DNA from: Streptomyces wuyuanensis
GTDB lineage: Bacteria; Actinomycetota; Actinomycetes; Streptomycetales; Streptomycetaceae
Direction of reading: 5' to 3'
DNA: 64,000 bases
Assembly: GCF_900103455.1 (NCBI RefSeq)
Contig: NZ_FNHI01000015.1
Coordinates: forward strand, 62,001-126,000
Part shown: piece by piece, positions 7,731 to 17,544 of the stretch
Layout of the letters: each line of letters starts with the position of its first letter
Position numbering within the stretch: the stretch's first letter is position 1
The notes under the pieces: model-generated
The model's input: the letters and a program-made list of their open reading frames with translations, nothing else
Databases searched by the model: none
Told to the model about the DNA's origin: nothing
Position numbers and translations under genes: made by a program

Positions 7731-9446
7731 ATGCCGCCCGCGGAGTCCGCCCCGCTGCGGATCGGGAACGCGTCCGGGTTCTACGGCGACCGCTTCGACG
7801 CCGTCCGAGAGATGCTCACCGGCGGTGAACTGGACGTCCTCACCGGGGACTACCTGGCCGAACTGACCATGCTCATCCTGGGCCGGGACCGGATGAAGGA
7901 CCCGCGCCTCGGCTACGCCAAGACCTTCCTGCGGCAGCTGGAGGAGGGACTGGGCCTGGCGCGGGAGCGCGGCGTGCGGATCGTCGCCAACGCGGGCGGG
8001 CTCAACCCGTCCGGTCTCGCCGACGCCGTGCGCGAACTCGCCGCCCGGGTGGGGGTCCCCGTGCGCGTCGCCCATGTCGAGGGCGACGACCTCACCGGGC
8101 GCTTCCCCGGCGCGCTGGCCGCCAACGCCTACCTCGGCGGCGGCGGGATAGCCGCCTGCCTGGCGGAGGGCGCGGACGTCGTCGTCACCGGCCGGGTCAC
8201 CGACGCCGCGCTCGTCACCGGGCCCGCGCAGTGGCACTTCGGCTGGGGGCCCGAGGACCACGACGCCCTCGCCGGCGCCGTCGTCGCCGGCCACGTCCTG
8301 GAGTGCGGCACTCAGGCGACGGGCGGCAACTACGCCTTCTTCGCCGACGAGCGGTACGCCGGCCGGGACCTGCGCCGCCCGGGGTTCCCCCTCGCCGAAC
8401 TCCACGCGGACGGCAGCAGCGTCATCACCAAGCACCCCGGCACCGGCGGCTTCGTGGACATCGGGACGGTCACCGCCCAACTGCTGTACGAGACGGGCGG
8501 AGCGCGCTACGCGGGCCCCGACGTCACCGCACGCCTGGACTCCGTACGGCTCACCCAGGACGGCCCGGACCGGGTCCGCGTCTCGGGCGTGCGCGGCGAG
8601 GCGCCGCCGCCGGAGCTCAAGACCGGCCTCAACCGCCTCGGCGGCTGGCGCAACGAGGTCGTGTTCGTCCTGACCGGGCTCGACATCGACGCCAAGGCGC
8701 GACTCGTGCGCGAGCAGATCGAGGACGCCTTCGGCCGGGCGAAGTCCCGCCCGGCGGAGGTCTGCTGGGAACTGGCCCGCACCGACCGGCCGGACGCCGC
8801 AACCGAGGAGACCGCGAGCGCGCTGCTGCGGCTGGTCGTGCGCGACCGCGACGCGGAGGCCGTCGGCCGGGTCGTGAGCGGGGCGGCCGTGGAGACGGCC
8901 CTCGGCGGCTACCCGGGCTTCCATGTGACCTCCCCGCCCGGGAAAGGCGCGCCCTACGGGGTTTTTGAGGCCGCGTACGTGGACGCCGGGTCGGTCGCGC
9001 ACACCGCCGTACTCGACGACGGGCGGCGCCTGCCGGTACCGGTGGCTCCGCGCACCCGCGCCCTGGAACCGGTCCCGGAACCGCCGCTGCCCGAGCCGCC
9101 GCCGGCCGGCGGCGCAACCCGCCGCGCCCCCCTCGGCCTGGTCGCGGGTGCCCGGAGCGGGGACAAGGGCGGCGACGCGAACATCGGGGTGTGGGTCCGC
9201 ACGGACGAGGAGTGGCGCTGGCTGGCGCACGAGCTGACCGTGGAGCGGCTGCGCGAACTCCTGCCGGAGACCGCCGGGCTGACCGTCGTCCGCCACGTGC
9301 TGCCGAACCTGCGGGCGCTGAACTTCACCGTCGAGGGCCTGCTGGGCGAGGGCGTCGCCGCGCAGGCGCGGTTCGATCCGCAGGCGAAGGGCCTGGGGGA
9401 GTGGCTGCGGGCCCGGCACGTGGACATCCCGGAGAGCCTGCTGTGA
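7731..9446 (+). CDS. atuA: AtuA-family acyclic terpene utilization protein
   Basis: A 571-residue protein of the AtuA (DUF1446) family. The N-terminal two thirds (RIGNASGFYGDR onward) carry the conserved core with GGLNPSGLADAV and the VVTGRVTDAALV segment. The C-terminal about 110 residues (LGLVAGARSGDKGGDANIGVWVR) form the second family domain, which in some genomes is a separate protein. In Pseudomonas, atuA belongs to the citronellol/geraniol degradation cluster, where its biochemical step is unproved. Here it lies between a DinB-like gene and the carboxylase beta subunit, as in many actinomycetes. Confidence 0.9.
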   Translation: MPPAESAPLRIGNASGFYGDRFDAVREMLTGGELDVLTGDYLAELTMLILGRDRMKDPRLGYAKTFLRQLEEGLGLARERGVRIVANAGGLNPSGLADAVRELAARVGVPVRVAHVEGDDLTGRFPGALAANAYLGGGGIAACLAEGADVVVTGRVTDAALVTGPAQWHFGWGPEDHDALAGAVVAGHVLECGTQATGGNYAFFADERYAGRDLRRPGFPLAELHADGSSVITKHPGTGGFVDIGTVTAQLLYETGGARYAGPDVTARLDSVRLTQDGPDRVRVSGVRGEAPPPELKTGLNRLGGWRNEVVFVLTGLDIDAKARLVREQIEDAFGRAKSRPAEVCWELARTDRPDAATEETASALLRLVVRDRDAEAVGRVVSGAAVETALGGYPGFHVTSPPGKGAPYGVFEAAYVDAGSVAHTAVLDDGRRLPVPVAPRTRALEPVPEPPLPEPPPAGGATRRAPLGLVAGARSGDKGGDANIGVWVRTDEEWRWLAHELTVERLRELLPETAGLTVVRHVLPNLRALNFTVEGLLGEGVAAQARFDPQAKGLGEWLRARHVDIPESLL

Positions 9447-9597
9447 CTCCGGTACCCAGGGGCGGCGACCGCCGTCCCGCGCGCCCGGCTCCGTGCGGGC
9501 CGTCCGCCGCGCACCGGGCCGCCGGACCGTCCGCACCGAGCGCCGCCCGGCGCGCGCCCGTCCGCACCGCACCGCATCCCGCACCGGAGGTGACCCC

Positions 9598-11199
9598 GTG
9601 ACCGTCCTCGCCAGCGCACTCGACAGCGCGACCCCCGAGCACGCCGCCCACCGGGAGGCCATGCTCGCCCGGCTCGAGGCGCTCGACGCCGAGCACGCCA
9701 AGGCCCTCGCGGGCGGCGGCGAGAAGTACACCGCGCGGCACCGCAAGCGGGGCAAACTCCTGGCCCGGGAGCGGATCGAGCTGCTCCTCGACGCCGACAC
9801 CCCGTTCCTGGAGCTGTCGCCGCTCGCCGCCTGGGGCAGCGACTACCCGGTCGGTGCCTCCGTCGTCACCGGTATCGGCACGGTCGAGGGCGTCGAGTGC
9901 CTGATCACCGCCAACGACCCGACCGTGCGCGGCGGCGCCAGCAACCCCTGGACGCTGAAGAAGATCCTCCGCGCGAACGAGATCGCGTTCGCCAACCGGC
10001 TGCCGGTGATCAGCCTCGTCGAGTCCGGCGGCGCCGACCTCCCGTCCCAGAAGGAGATCTTCATCCCGGGCGGGGCGCTCTTCCGCGACCTCACCCGGCT
10101 CTCCGCCGCCGGGATCCCCACGATCGCGGTGGTCTTCGGCAACTCCACCGCCGGAGGGGCCTACGTCCCCGGCATGTCCGACCACACCGTCATGATCAAG
10201 GAGCGGTCGAAGGTCTTCCTCGGCGGACCGCCGTTGGTGAGGATGGCCACGGGGGAGGAGAGCGACGACGAGTCCCTCGGCGGCGCCGAGATGCACGCCC
10301 GTACGTCCGGCCTCGCCGACCACTACGCCGTGGACGAGTACGACGCCGTCCGCCACGCCCGCCGGATCGTCGCCCGCCTCAACCACCGCAAGGCGCATCC
10401 CGCTCCGGCCGCCGGGGCCGCACCGCCCGTGTACGACGAGGAGGAGCTCCTCGGGATCGTCCCGGAGGACCTGAAGACCCCGTTCGATCCGCGCGAGGTC
10501 ATCGCCAGGCTCGTCGACGGCTCCGACTTCGACGAGTTCAAGCCGCTGTACGGCCCGAGCCTGGTCACCGGCTGGGCGCGGCTCCACGGCCATCCCCTCG
10601 GCATCCTCGCCAACGCGCAGGGCGTGCTGTTCAGCGCCGAGTCGCAGAAGGCCGCCCAGTTCATCCAGCTCGCCAACCAGCGCGACATCCCGCTGCTCTT
10701 CCTGCACAACACCACCGGCTACATGGTCGGCAAGGAGTACGAGCAGGGCGGCATCATCAAGCACGGCGCAATGATGATCAACGCGGTCTCCAACTCGAAG
10801 GTGCCGCATCTGTCGGTTCTGATGGGCGCCTCCTACGGTGCCGGCCACTACGGCATGTGCGGCCGGGCGTACGACCCGCGCTTCCTCTTCGCCTGGCCGA
10901 GTGCCAAGTCCGCCGTGATGGGCCCGCAGCAGCTCGCCGGCGTCCTGTCGATCGTCGCGCGCGCCTCGGCCGCGGCGAAGGGGCAGCCCTACGACGAGGA
11001 GGCCGACGCGGGGCTGCGGGCGATGGTCGAGCAGCAGATCGAGACGGAGTCGCTGCCGATGTTCCTGTCCGGGCGGCTGTACGACGACGGCGTCATCGAC
11101 CCGCGCGACACCCGCACGGTTCTCGGCATGTGCCTTTCCGCCATCCACACGGCCCCGGTCGAAGGCGCGCGCGGCGGCTTCGGCGTCTTCAGGATGTGA
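9598..11199 (+). CDS. acyl-CoA carboxylase carboxyltransferase (beta) subunit
   Basis: A 533-residue carboxyltransferase of the methylcrotonyl-/geranyl-CoA carboxylase type (LiuB/AtuC). The two crotonase-like halves are visible, with the oxyanion-hole glycines in GNSTAGGAYVPG and in MGASYGAGHYGMCGRAYDP. It transfers the carboxyl group from biotin to the gamma carbon of a branched 2-enoyl-CoA. I take the GTG at 9598, preceded by GGAGGTGA. The alpha subunit starts eight bases after the stop. Substrate (3-methylcrotonyl-CoA or a longer isoprenoid acyl-CoA) cannot be fixed by eye. Confidence 0.92.
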   Translation: MTVLASALDSATPEHAAHREAMLARLEALDAEHAKALAGGGEKYTARHRKRGKLLARERIELLLDADTPFLELSPLAAWGSDYPVGASVVTGIGTVEGVECLITANDPTVRGGASNPWTLKKILRANEIAFANRLPVISLVESGGADLPSQKEIFIPGGALFRDLTRLSAAGIPTIAVVFGNSTAGGAYVPGMSDHTVMIKERSKVFLGGPPLVRMATGEESDDESLGGAEMHARTSGLADHYAVDEYDAVRHARRIVARLNHRKAHPAPAAGAAPPVYDEEELLGIVPEDLKTPFDPREVIARLVDGSDFDEFKPLYGPSLVTGWARLHGHPLGILANAQGVLFSAESQKAAQFIQLANQRDIPLLFLHNTTGYMVGKEYEQGGIIKHGAMMINAVSNSKVPHLSVLMGASYGAGHYGMCGRAYDPRFLFAWPSAKSAVMGPQQLAGVLSIVARASAAAKGQPYDEEADAGLRAMVEQQIETESLPMFLSGRLYDDGVIDPRDTRTVLGMCLSAIHTAPVEGARGGFGVFRM

Positions 11200-11206
11200 G
11201 GCCCCG

Positions 11207-13177
11207 ATGATCGAAACCCTGCTCGTCGCCAACCGCGGTGAGATCGCCTGCCGGGTCTTCCGCACCTGCCGGGAGCTCGGCATCGCGACGGTCGCCGTGT
11301 ACGCCGACCCGGACGAGGGCGCGCTGCACACCCGGGAGGCCGACACCGCAGTGCGGCTCCCGGGTGCCGCGCCCGCCGACACGTATCTGCGCGGCGACCT
11401 GATCGTGAAGGCGGCGCTCGCGGCCGGCGCGGACGCCGTCCACCCCGGGTACGGATTCCTCTCCGAGAACGCCGACTTCGCCCGGGAGGTCATCGGCGCC
11501 GGCCTGACCTGGATCGGCCCGCCCCCGGAGGCCATCGAGGCGATGGCGTCCAAGACCCGGGCCAAGGAGCTGATGGGGGTCGCGCCGCTCGCGGCGGAGG
11601 CGGTCACCGAGGACGATCTGCCGGTGCTGGTGAAGGCGGCGGCCGGCGGCGGTGGCCGCGGTATGCGCGTCGTCCGCGAACTGTCCGTGCTCCGGACCGA
11701 GTTGGCAGCCGGCCGGGCCGAGGCGCTCAGCGCCTTCGGGGACGGCGAGGTCTTCGTGGAGCCGTACGTCGAGGGCGGCCGCCACGTCGAGGTGCAGGTC
11801 CTCGCGGACGCCCACGGCACGGTGTGGGCGCTCGGCACCCGGGACTGCTCGCTCCAGCGCCGCCACCAGAAGGTCGTCGAGGAGGCCCCCGCGCCGGGGC
11901 TGGGCCCCGAACTGACCTCCCGGCTGGAGGAGATGGCCGTCCGGGCCGCCAGGGCCACGGACTACCGGGGCGCGGGCACGGTGGAGTTCCTCGTGGTCGG
12001 CGACCGGGCGCACTTCCTGGAGATGAACACCCGGCTGCAGGTGGAGCACCCCGTCACCGAGGCGGTGTTCGGCATCGACCTCGTGGCCCTGCAGATCGCG
12101 GTCGCCGAGGGAGTCGCCCTGCCGCCGGCCCCGCCCGCCCCGCACGGCCACGCCGTCGAGGCCCGGCTGTACGCCGAGGACCCGTCGCGCTCCTGGGCCC
12201 CGCAGACGGGCACGCTCCACGCGCTGTCCTTCCCGGCCGGCCGCGGGCAGGCCGGCGGATACGGCGCGGCGGAGCCGCGGGCACGGACGCGGATCGACGC
12301 CGGGTACGGCGACGGCGACCGGATCGGGGTGCACTACGACGCGATGATCGCCAAGGTCGTCGTCTGGGCGCCCACCCGGCAGGAGGCCGTGCGCAGGCTC
12401 GCGGGCGACCTGGCGCGGGGCCGGATCCACGGCCCGGTGACGAACCGGGGTCTGCTCGTGCGCTCCCTGCGGCACCCCGAGTTCGTCTCGGCCCGGATGG
12501 ACACCGGCTTCTACGACCGGCATCTGCCCGCACTGACCGCGGCGGAGGACGGCGAGGAACTCGCCGCGCTCGCCGCCGCCCTGGCCGATGCCGCCGCCCG
12601 GCAGGCCGACGGCGCCGCGGCGGGCACGACGGCCCGCCTCGGCGGCTGGCGCAACCTCCCCTCGCAGCCGCAGGTGAAGCGCTACCGGGGCCGGGACGAC
12701 GAGCACGAGGTCCGCTACCGCGTCACCCGTCACGGCTCGCACGCCGAGGGCTTTCCGGGCGTACGGGTCCGCAGCACCGCCCCGGACGCGGTCCGGCTCG
12801 AGGTCGACGGAGTGGAACGCGAGTTCCGGATCACCGTGTACGAGGGCGACCGGGTCCACGTCGACACGCCCACCTCCGCCCACACGCTCACCCGGCTGCC
12901 CCGCTTCCCCGACCCCACCGCCCAGCGCGAGCCCGGTTCGCTGCTCGCACCCATGCCCGGCACGGTCGTCCGTGTCGCCGAGGGTCTCGCCCCCGGCGCG
13001 GCGGTCACCGCCGGCCAGCCGCTCGTCTGGCTGGAGGCGATGAAGATGGAGCACCGCATCACCGCTCCCGCCTCCGGCACTCTCACCGCGCTCCACGCCG
13101 CCCCCGGCCACCAGGTCGAGGTCGGTGCCCTTCTCGCCGTCGTACAAGCCGCAGCACAGGAGGAGCACGCATCATGA
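11207..13177 (+). CDS. acyl-CoA carboxylase biotin carboxylase / BCCP (alpha) subunit
   Basis: A 656-residue biotin-dependent subunit. Domains in order: the biotin carboxylase N-terminal domain (LLVANRGEIACRVFR), the ATP-grasp with glycine loop KAAAGGGGRGMR near residue 150, the biotin carboxylase C-terminal domain, and a biotinyl domain with EAMKMEH, whose target lysine is residue 613. It carboxylates its own biotin from bicarbonate and ATP for the beta subunit encoded just upstream. The loop before the ATP-grasp glycines is a few residues shorter than usual. The stop overlaps the next start by four bases. Confidence 0.93.
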   Translation: MIETLLVANRGEIACRVFRTCRELGIATVAVYADPDEGALHTREADTAVRLPGAAPADTYLRGDLIVKAALAAGADAVHPGYGFLSENADFAREVIGAGLTWIGPPPEAIEAMASKTRAKELMGVAPLAAEAVTEDDLPVLVKAAAGGGGRGMRVVRELSVLRTELAAGRAEALSAFGDGEVFVEPYVEGGRHVEVQVLADAHGTVWALGTRDCSLQRRHQKVVEEAPAPGLGPELTSRLEEMAVRAARATDYRGAGTVEFLVVGDRAHFLEMNTRLQVEHPVTEAVFGIDLVALQIAVAEGVALPPAPPAPHGHAVEARLYAEDPSRSWAPQTGTLHALSFPAGRGQAGGYGAAEPRARTRIDAGYGDGDRIGVHYDAMIAKVVVWAPTRQEAVRRLAGDLARGRIHGPVTNRGLLVRSLRHPEFVSARMDTGFYDRHLPALTAAEDGEELAALAAALADAAARQADGAAAGTTARLGGWRNLPSQPQVKRYRGRDDEHEVRYRVTRHGSHAEGFPGVRVRSTAPDAVRLEVDGVEREFRITVYEGDRVHVDTPTSAHTLTRLPRFPDPTAQREPGSLLAPMPGTVVRVAEGLAPGAAVTAGQPLVWLEAMKMEHRITAPASGTLTALHAAPGHQVEVGALLAVVQAAAQEEHAS

Positions 13178-14307
13178 GCACATTCATCGAAAGCGAAGAG
13201 CGCACGGCGCTGCGCGCCGCGGTCGCCGCCCTCGGAAAGCGGCACGGCCGCGACCACGACCGCGAGGCGCTGTGGGCCGAGGCCGCCAAGCTCGGCTACC
13301 TCGGTGTCAACCTCCCGGAGGAGTACGGCGGCGGAGGCGGGGGCATGGCCGAGCTGTCCATCGTGCTGGAGGAGCTCGGCGCCGCCGGCTGCCCCCTGCT
13401 GATGATGGTGGTGTCGCCGGCCATCTGCGGCACCGTCATCGCCAGGTTCGGCACCGAGGAGCAGCGGCAGGCGTGGCTCCCCGGTCTGGCCGACGGCACC
13501 CGCACGATGGCCTTCGGCATCACCGAGCCCGACGCCGGCTCCAACTCCCACCGGATCACCACCACCGCGCGGCGCACGGAGGGCGGCTGGGTCCTGTCCG
13601 GCCGCAAGGTGTTCGTCTCCGGTGTCGACATCGCCGACGCGACGCTGATCGTGGGGCGCACCGAGGACGCGCGCACGGGGAAGCTGAAGCCGTGCCTGTT
13701 CATCGTCCCGCGGGACGCGCCCGGTTTCGGCCGCTCGCAGATCGACATGGAACTGCACGCGCAGGAGAAGCAGTTCGAGCTGGTCCTCGACGACGTGGAG
13801 CTGCCGGAGAGCGCGCTGGTGGGCGAGGAGGACGCCGGACTCCTCCAGCTGTTCGCCGGGCTCAACCCGGAGCGGATCATGACGGCCGCGTTCGCGATCG
13901 GCATGGGCCGCTACGCGCTGGCCCGTGCCGTGGACTACGCGAAGGACCGCCAGGTCTGGAAGGCCCCCATCGGCGCGCACCAGGCCATCGCCCACCCCCT
14001 CGCGCAGGCGCACATCGAGCTGGAGCTCGCCCGGCTGATGATGCAGAAGGCCTCCGCGCTGTACGACGCGGGCGACGACCTGGGCGCCGGCGAGGCCGCC
14101 AACATGGCCAAGTACGCGGCCGGCGAGGCGTGCGTGAAGGCCGTCGACCAGTCGGTCCACACGCTCGGTGGCAACGGCCTCACCCGCGAGTACGGCCTCG
14201 CCTCCCTGGTCACCGCCGCCCGGGTCGCCCGGATCGCGCCGGTCAGCCGCGAAATGATCCTGAACTTCGTATCCCACCAGTCCCTGGGTCTCCCCAAGTC
14301 GTACTGA
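13174..14307 (+). CDS. acyl-CoA dehydrogenase of the carboxylase operon
   Basis: A 377-residue FAD-dependent acyl-CoA dehydrogenase with the usual three parts: helical N-domain (LGVNLPEEYGGGG), beta middle domain (FGITEPDAGSNSHRITT) and C-terminal helices (VHTLGGNGLTREYGLASL). It should introduce the 2,3 double bond that makes the enoyl-CoA substrate of the carboxylase, matching AtuD/LiuA in the Pseudomonas pathways. It overlaps the carboxylase gene by ATGA, so it is translationally coupled. The chain length accepted is unknown. Confidence 0.9.
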   Translation: MSTFIESEERTALRAAVAALGKRHGRDHDREALWAEAAKLGYLGVNLPEEYGGGGGGMAELSIVLEELGAAGCPLLMMVVSPAICGTVIARFGTEEQRQAWLPGLADGTRTMAFGITEPDAGSNSHRITTTARRTEGGWVLSGRKVFVSGVDIADATLIVGRTEDARTGKLKPCLFIVPRDAPGFGRSQIDMELHAQEKQFELVLDDVELPESALVGEEDAGLLQLFAGLNPERIMTAAFAIGMGRYALARAVDYAKDRQVWKAPIGAHQAIAHPLAQAHIELELARLMMQKASALYDAGDDLGAGEAANMAKYAAGEACVKAVDQSVHTLGGNGLTREYGLASLVTAARVARIAPVSREMILNFVSHQSLGLPKSY

Positions 14308-14352
14308 CAGCCGCGATTCTGGCGACCACGACCCGACCGTGAAGGGGCTGCC

Positions 14353-15960
14353 ATGGTGATGCACAGCGAGTACGCGGATGTCCCGTCCCTCTCCGTCCCC
14401 ATCCACGAAGCCGTCCTGGGCCGGGCGGCCGAGTACGGCGACACCGTCGCCCTGATCGACGGGACCGGCGGCGCGACGATCACGTACGCCCAGCTCGACA
14501 CGTACCACCGCAGGCTCGCCGCGGCGTTCGCCGACGCCGGCGTCCGCAAGGGCGACGTGCTCGCCCTGCACAGCCCCAACACGATCGCCTACCCGACGGT
14601 CTTCTACGCCGCCACGCGCGCCGGGGCGTCCGTCACCACCGTCCATCCGCTGTCCACGGCGGAGGAGTTCGCCAAACAGCTGCGCGACTCCTCCGCCCGC
14701 TGGATCGTCACCGTCTCCCCGCTGCTCGAAGCGGCCCGGCGCGCCGCCGAACTGGTCGGCGGGATCGAGGAGATCTTCGTCTGCGACGAGGCCGACGGCC
14801 ACCGCTCGGTCCTCGGCATGCTCGGCTCCACCGCCCCCGAACCCGACGTCGCCATCGACCCGGCCGAGGACGTCGCCGCCCTGCCGTACTCCTCCGGCAC
14901 GACCGGCGTGCCCAAGGGCGTCATGCTGACCCACCGGTCCATCGCCACCAACCTGGCGCAGCTGGAACCGGTCATCCCCATGAAGCCCGGCGACCGCATC
15001 CTCGCCGTGCTGCCGTTCTTCCACATCTACGGCCTCACCGCACTGATGAACGCCCCGCTGCGCAGGGGCGCCACCGTCGTGGTCCTGCCGCGGTTCGACC
15101 TCGACCAGTTCCTGGGGGCGATCGAGAAGCACCGCATCAACGCCCTGTACGTCGCTCCGCCGATCGTGCTGGCCCTGGCCAAGCACCCGGCGGTCGCGCG
15201 GTACGACCTGTCGTCGCTGGAGTACGTGGTCAGCGCGGCCGCCCCGCTCGACGCCCGGCTCGCCCGGGCCTGCTCGGAGCGGCTGGGGCTGCCGCCCGTG
15301 CTCCAGGCGTACGGAATGACCGAACTCTCGCCCGGCACCCACGTGGTGCCCCTCGACGCGCAGGACCCGCCGCCCGGCGCCGTCGGCAAACTGCTCCCCG
15401 GCACCGAGATGCGGATCCTGGCGCTCGACGACCCCGGCCGGGACGCCGCGCCCGGCGAGGAGGGCGAGATCGCCATCCGCGGGCCGCAGGTGATGAAGGG
15501 CTATCTGAACCGGCCCGACGCCACCGCCGCCATGATCGACGACGACGGGTGGGTGCACACCGGCGACATCGGCCGCGTCGACGAGGACGGCTGGCTGTTC
15601 GTCGTCGACCGGGTCAAGGAGCTGATCAAGTACAAGGGATTCCAGGTCGCCCCGGCCGAACTGGAAGCCCTGCTGCTCACCCACGAGGGCATCGCGGACG
15701 CCGCCGTGATCGGGGTGTACGACGACGACGGGAACGAGATACCGAAGGCGTACGTCGTACGGCAGGCCGCCGCGCCCGACCTGACCGCGGACGCCGTCCT
15801 CGCCCATGTCGCCGAGCGGGTCGCCCCGTACAAGAAGATCCGGCGCGTCGAGTTCATCGGAGGGGTGCCCCGGGCCGCCTCGGGGAAGATCCTCCGCCGT
15901 GAACTGCGCGACCGGGAGACCCGGGAGGCCCGGGAGGACTCGGAGAAGGAGACCACGTGA
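14353..15960 (+). CDS. 4-coumarate/cinnamate-CoA ligase-like acyl-CoA synthetase
   Basis: A 535-residue AMP-forming ligase (ANL family). The P-loop YSSGTTGVPKG begins at residue 179, the adenylate motif YGMTELSPG lies near 318, and the C-terminal hinge and catalytic lysine lie in the segments KYKGFQVAPAELE and AASGKILRREL. The sequence resembles plant-like 4CL enzymes; from memory, a Streptomyces coelicolor cinnamate:CoA ligase sits in an equivalent operon. Context instead suggests activation of a branched or terpenoid acid. Start ATG at 14353 with GAAGGGG upstream. The stop overlaps the hydratase GTG. Confidence 0.9.
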   Translation: MVMHSEYADVPSLSVPIHEAVLGRAAEYGDTVALIDGTGGATITYAQLDTYHRRLAAAFADAGVRKGDVLALHSPNTIAYPTVFYAATRAGASVTTVHPLSTAEEFAKQLRDSSARWIVTVSPLLEAARRAAELVGGIEEIFVCDEADGHRSVLGMLGSTAPEPDVAIDPAEDVAALPYSSGTTGVPKGVMLTHRSIATNLAQLEPVIPMKPGDRILAVLPFFHIYGLTALMNAPLRRGATVVVLPRFDLDQFLGAIEKHRINALYVAPPIVLALAKHPAVARYDLSSLEYVVSAAAPLDARLARACSERLGLPPVLQAYGMTELSPGTHVVPLDAQDPPPGAVGKLLPGTEMRILALDDPGRDAAPGEEGEIAIRGPQVMKGYLNRPDATAAMIDDDGWVHTGDIGRVDEDGWLFVVDRVKELIKYKGFQVAPAELEALLLTHEGIADAAVIGVYDDDGNEIPKAYVVRQAAAPDLTADAVLAHVAERVAPYKKIRRVEFIGGVPRAASGKILRRELRDRETREAREDSEKETT

Positions 15961-16706
15961 CAACCACCGGCACGGAGACCGTCAAGGCGGCGACCGCTCG
16001 CGGCATCACGACCCTGACGCTGGACTCGCCGGCGAACCGCAACGCCCTCTCGGCGCGGCTCGTCGGCGAGCTGGCCGACGCCGTCGCCGAGTGCGGGAAG
16101 GACCCCGCCGTGCGGGCCGTCGTCCTGACCCACACCGGCACCACGTTCAGCGCCGGCGCCGACCTGAAGGAGCCGCCGAACCCGTACACGTTCGTCGCGC
16201 TCCTGCGGCGGATCGTCGAACTGCCCAAGCCCGTGGTGGCGCGGGTGGACGGCCATGTGCGCGCGGGCGGGCTGGGCCTCGTCGGAGCCTGCGACGTCGC
16301 CGCGGCGTCCGCCGGGTCCGACTTCGCGTTCACCGAGGTGCGGATCGGGGTGGCGCCGGCCGTGATCTCCCTGCCGCTGCTGCCGCGCCTGGAACCCCGG
16401 GCGGCGGCCCGCTACTACCTGAGCGGGGAACGCTTCGACGCCGCGGAGGCGACCCGCATGGGTCTGCTGACGGCCGTCGCCGAGGACGTCGACGAGGCCC
16501 TGGCGCCGGTGCTCGACGGCTTCCGCAAGGCCTCGCCACAGGCCCTGGACGCGACGAAACAGCTGCTCACGGCTAGGGTGCGGGAGACCTTCGACCGGGA
16601 CGCCGAGGACCTCGTCCAACGCTCGGCGTCGATCTTCGCCTCCGCGGAGGCGCGCGAGGGGATGACGGCCTTCCTCGAACGACGGGACCCCGCATGGGTT
16701 TTGTGA
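15957..16706 (+). CDS. enoyl-CoA hydratase/isomerase family protein
   Basis: A 249-residue crotonase-fold protein. The oxyanion-hole segments are FSAGADLKEPP (about residues 63-73) and HVRAGGLGLVGACD (about 99-112). In a methylcrotonyl/geranyl-type pathway this enzyme would hydrate the carboxylated 2-enoyl-CoA (glutaconyl-CoA derivative). It starts at a GTG within the ligase stop and its 3' end overlaps the TetR gene by 13 bases, so the last genes form one coupled unit. Confidence 0.9.
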   Translation: MTTTGTETVKAATARGITTLTLDSPANRNALSARLVGELADAVAECGKDPAVRAVVLTHTGTTFSAGADLKEPPNPYTFVALLRRIVELPKPVVARVDGHVRAGGLGLVGACDVAAASAGSDFAFTEVRIGVAPAVISLPLLPRLEPRAAARYYLSGERFDAAEATRMGLLTAVAEDVDEALAPVLDGFRKASPQALDATKQLLTARVRETFDRDAEDLVQRSASIFASAEAREGMTAFLERRDPAWVL

Positions 16707-17308
16707 CCTCCCCCGCCGGCTCCGCCAAGGAGCCCAAGCAGGACCGCAGCCGGGCCACCCGGCAGCGGCTCCTGGAGGCCGCGGTGGCCTGCCTCGCCGA
16801 ACGCGGCTGGGCGGGCTCCACCGTCTCGGTGGTCGCCGAACGGGCCGGGGTCTCGCGGGGCGCGGCACAGCACCACTTCCCGACGCGGGAGGACCTGTTC
16901 ACGGCGGCCGTTGAGTACGTGGCCGAGGAGCGCTCCTCGGCCCTGCGGTCCCTTCCGGGGCAGAGCCGGGCGGCCGTCGTTTCCGCCCTGGTCGACCTCT
17001 ACACCGGCCCGCTCTTCCGCGCCGCCCTCCATCTGTGGGTCGCGGCCTCCAACGAGGAGCAGCTGCGCGGCCGCGTCACCGAACTGGAGGCGCGCGTCGG
17101 CCGCGAGACCCACCGGATCGCGGTGGAGCTGCTCGGTGCGGACGAGACGGTGCCGGGCGTGCGCGAGACCGTCCAGGGCCTGCTCGACATGGCCCGCGGC
17201 CTGGGGCTGGCGAACCTGCTGACCGACGACGCCGCACGGCGGAAGCGGGTCGTGGGGCAGTGGGCGCGGCTGCTGGAGGAGACGCTGGGGTCGACTTCTC
17301 GGCCGTGA
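16694..17308 (+). CDS. TetR-family regulator, likely operon repressor
   Basis: A 204-residue TetR protein. The HTH lies at about residues 20-65 (RLLEAAVACLAERGW, then VAERAGVSRGAAQHHF), followed by an all-helical ligand domain. It is the last gene of the AtuA/carboxylase operon, overlapping the hydratase gene. Local autoregulators of this kind usually bind an acyl-CoA intermediate and repress their own operon. The palindrome at 6841-6852 is the best candidate operator visible. I see no copy of that palindrome beside this gene itself. Confidence 0.9.
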   Translation: MGFVTSPAGSAKEPKQDRSRATRQRLLEAAVACLAERGWAGSTVSVVAERAGVSRGAAQHHFPTREDLFTAAVEYVAEERSSALRSLPGQSRAAVVSALVDLYTGPLFRAALHLWVAASNEEQLRGRVTELEARVGRETHRIAVELLGADETVPGVRETVQGLLDMARGLGLANLLTDDAARRKRVVGQWARLLEETLGSTSRP

Positions 17309-17544
17309 ACGACAGAGCGAGAGCGATGCCGCGTTCGGTGCGTTGCGCGACGGCCACGATCTCCTTCCGGCCCCGCCGCCGGGTGCGGTGAGGCTACGCG
17401 GTCGGCCGGACGGGGCGCGGCCCTCGGACCGTCCGAGGGACGAACCCCCCGGCACCGGGGCCGCCCTCCGCGGTCGGCCCGGTCGGGCGGGTGGGGCCCG
17501 CGACCCGGGGCCTCCCCCGGTCGCGCACCCACCGTTCCGGCCCT

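Noticed and set aside
5895..9800. A 1301-codon open frame on the minus strand opposite the AtuA and DinB genes
   Set aside because: Only its last 278 codons (the tyrosine phosphatase) look like protein. The rest is the high-GC shadow of the plus-strand genes and has no family signature.
12730..15963. A 1077-codon minus-strand frame opposite the carboxylase, dehydrogenase and ligase genes
   Set aside because: No motif or ribosome site; it mirrors well-supported coding genes with overlapping starts and stops.
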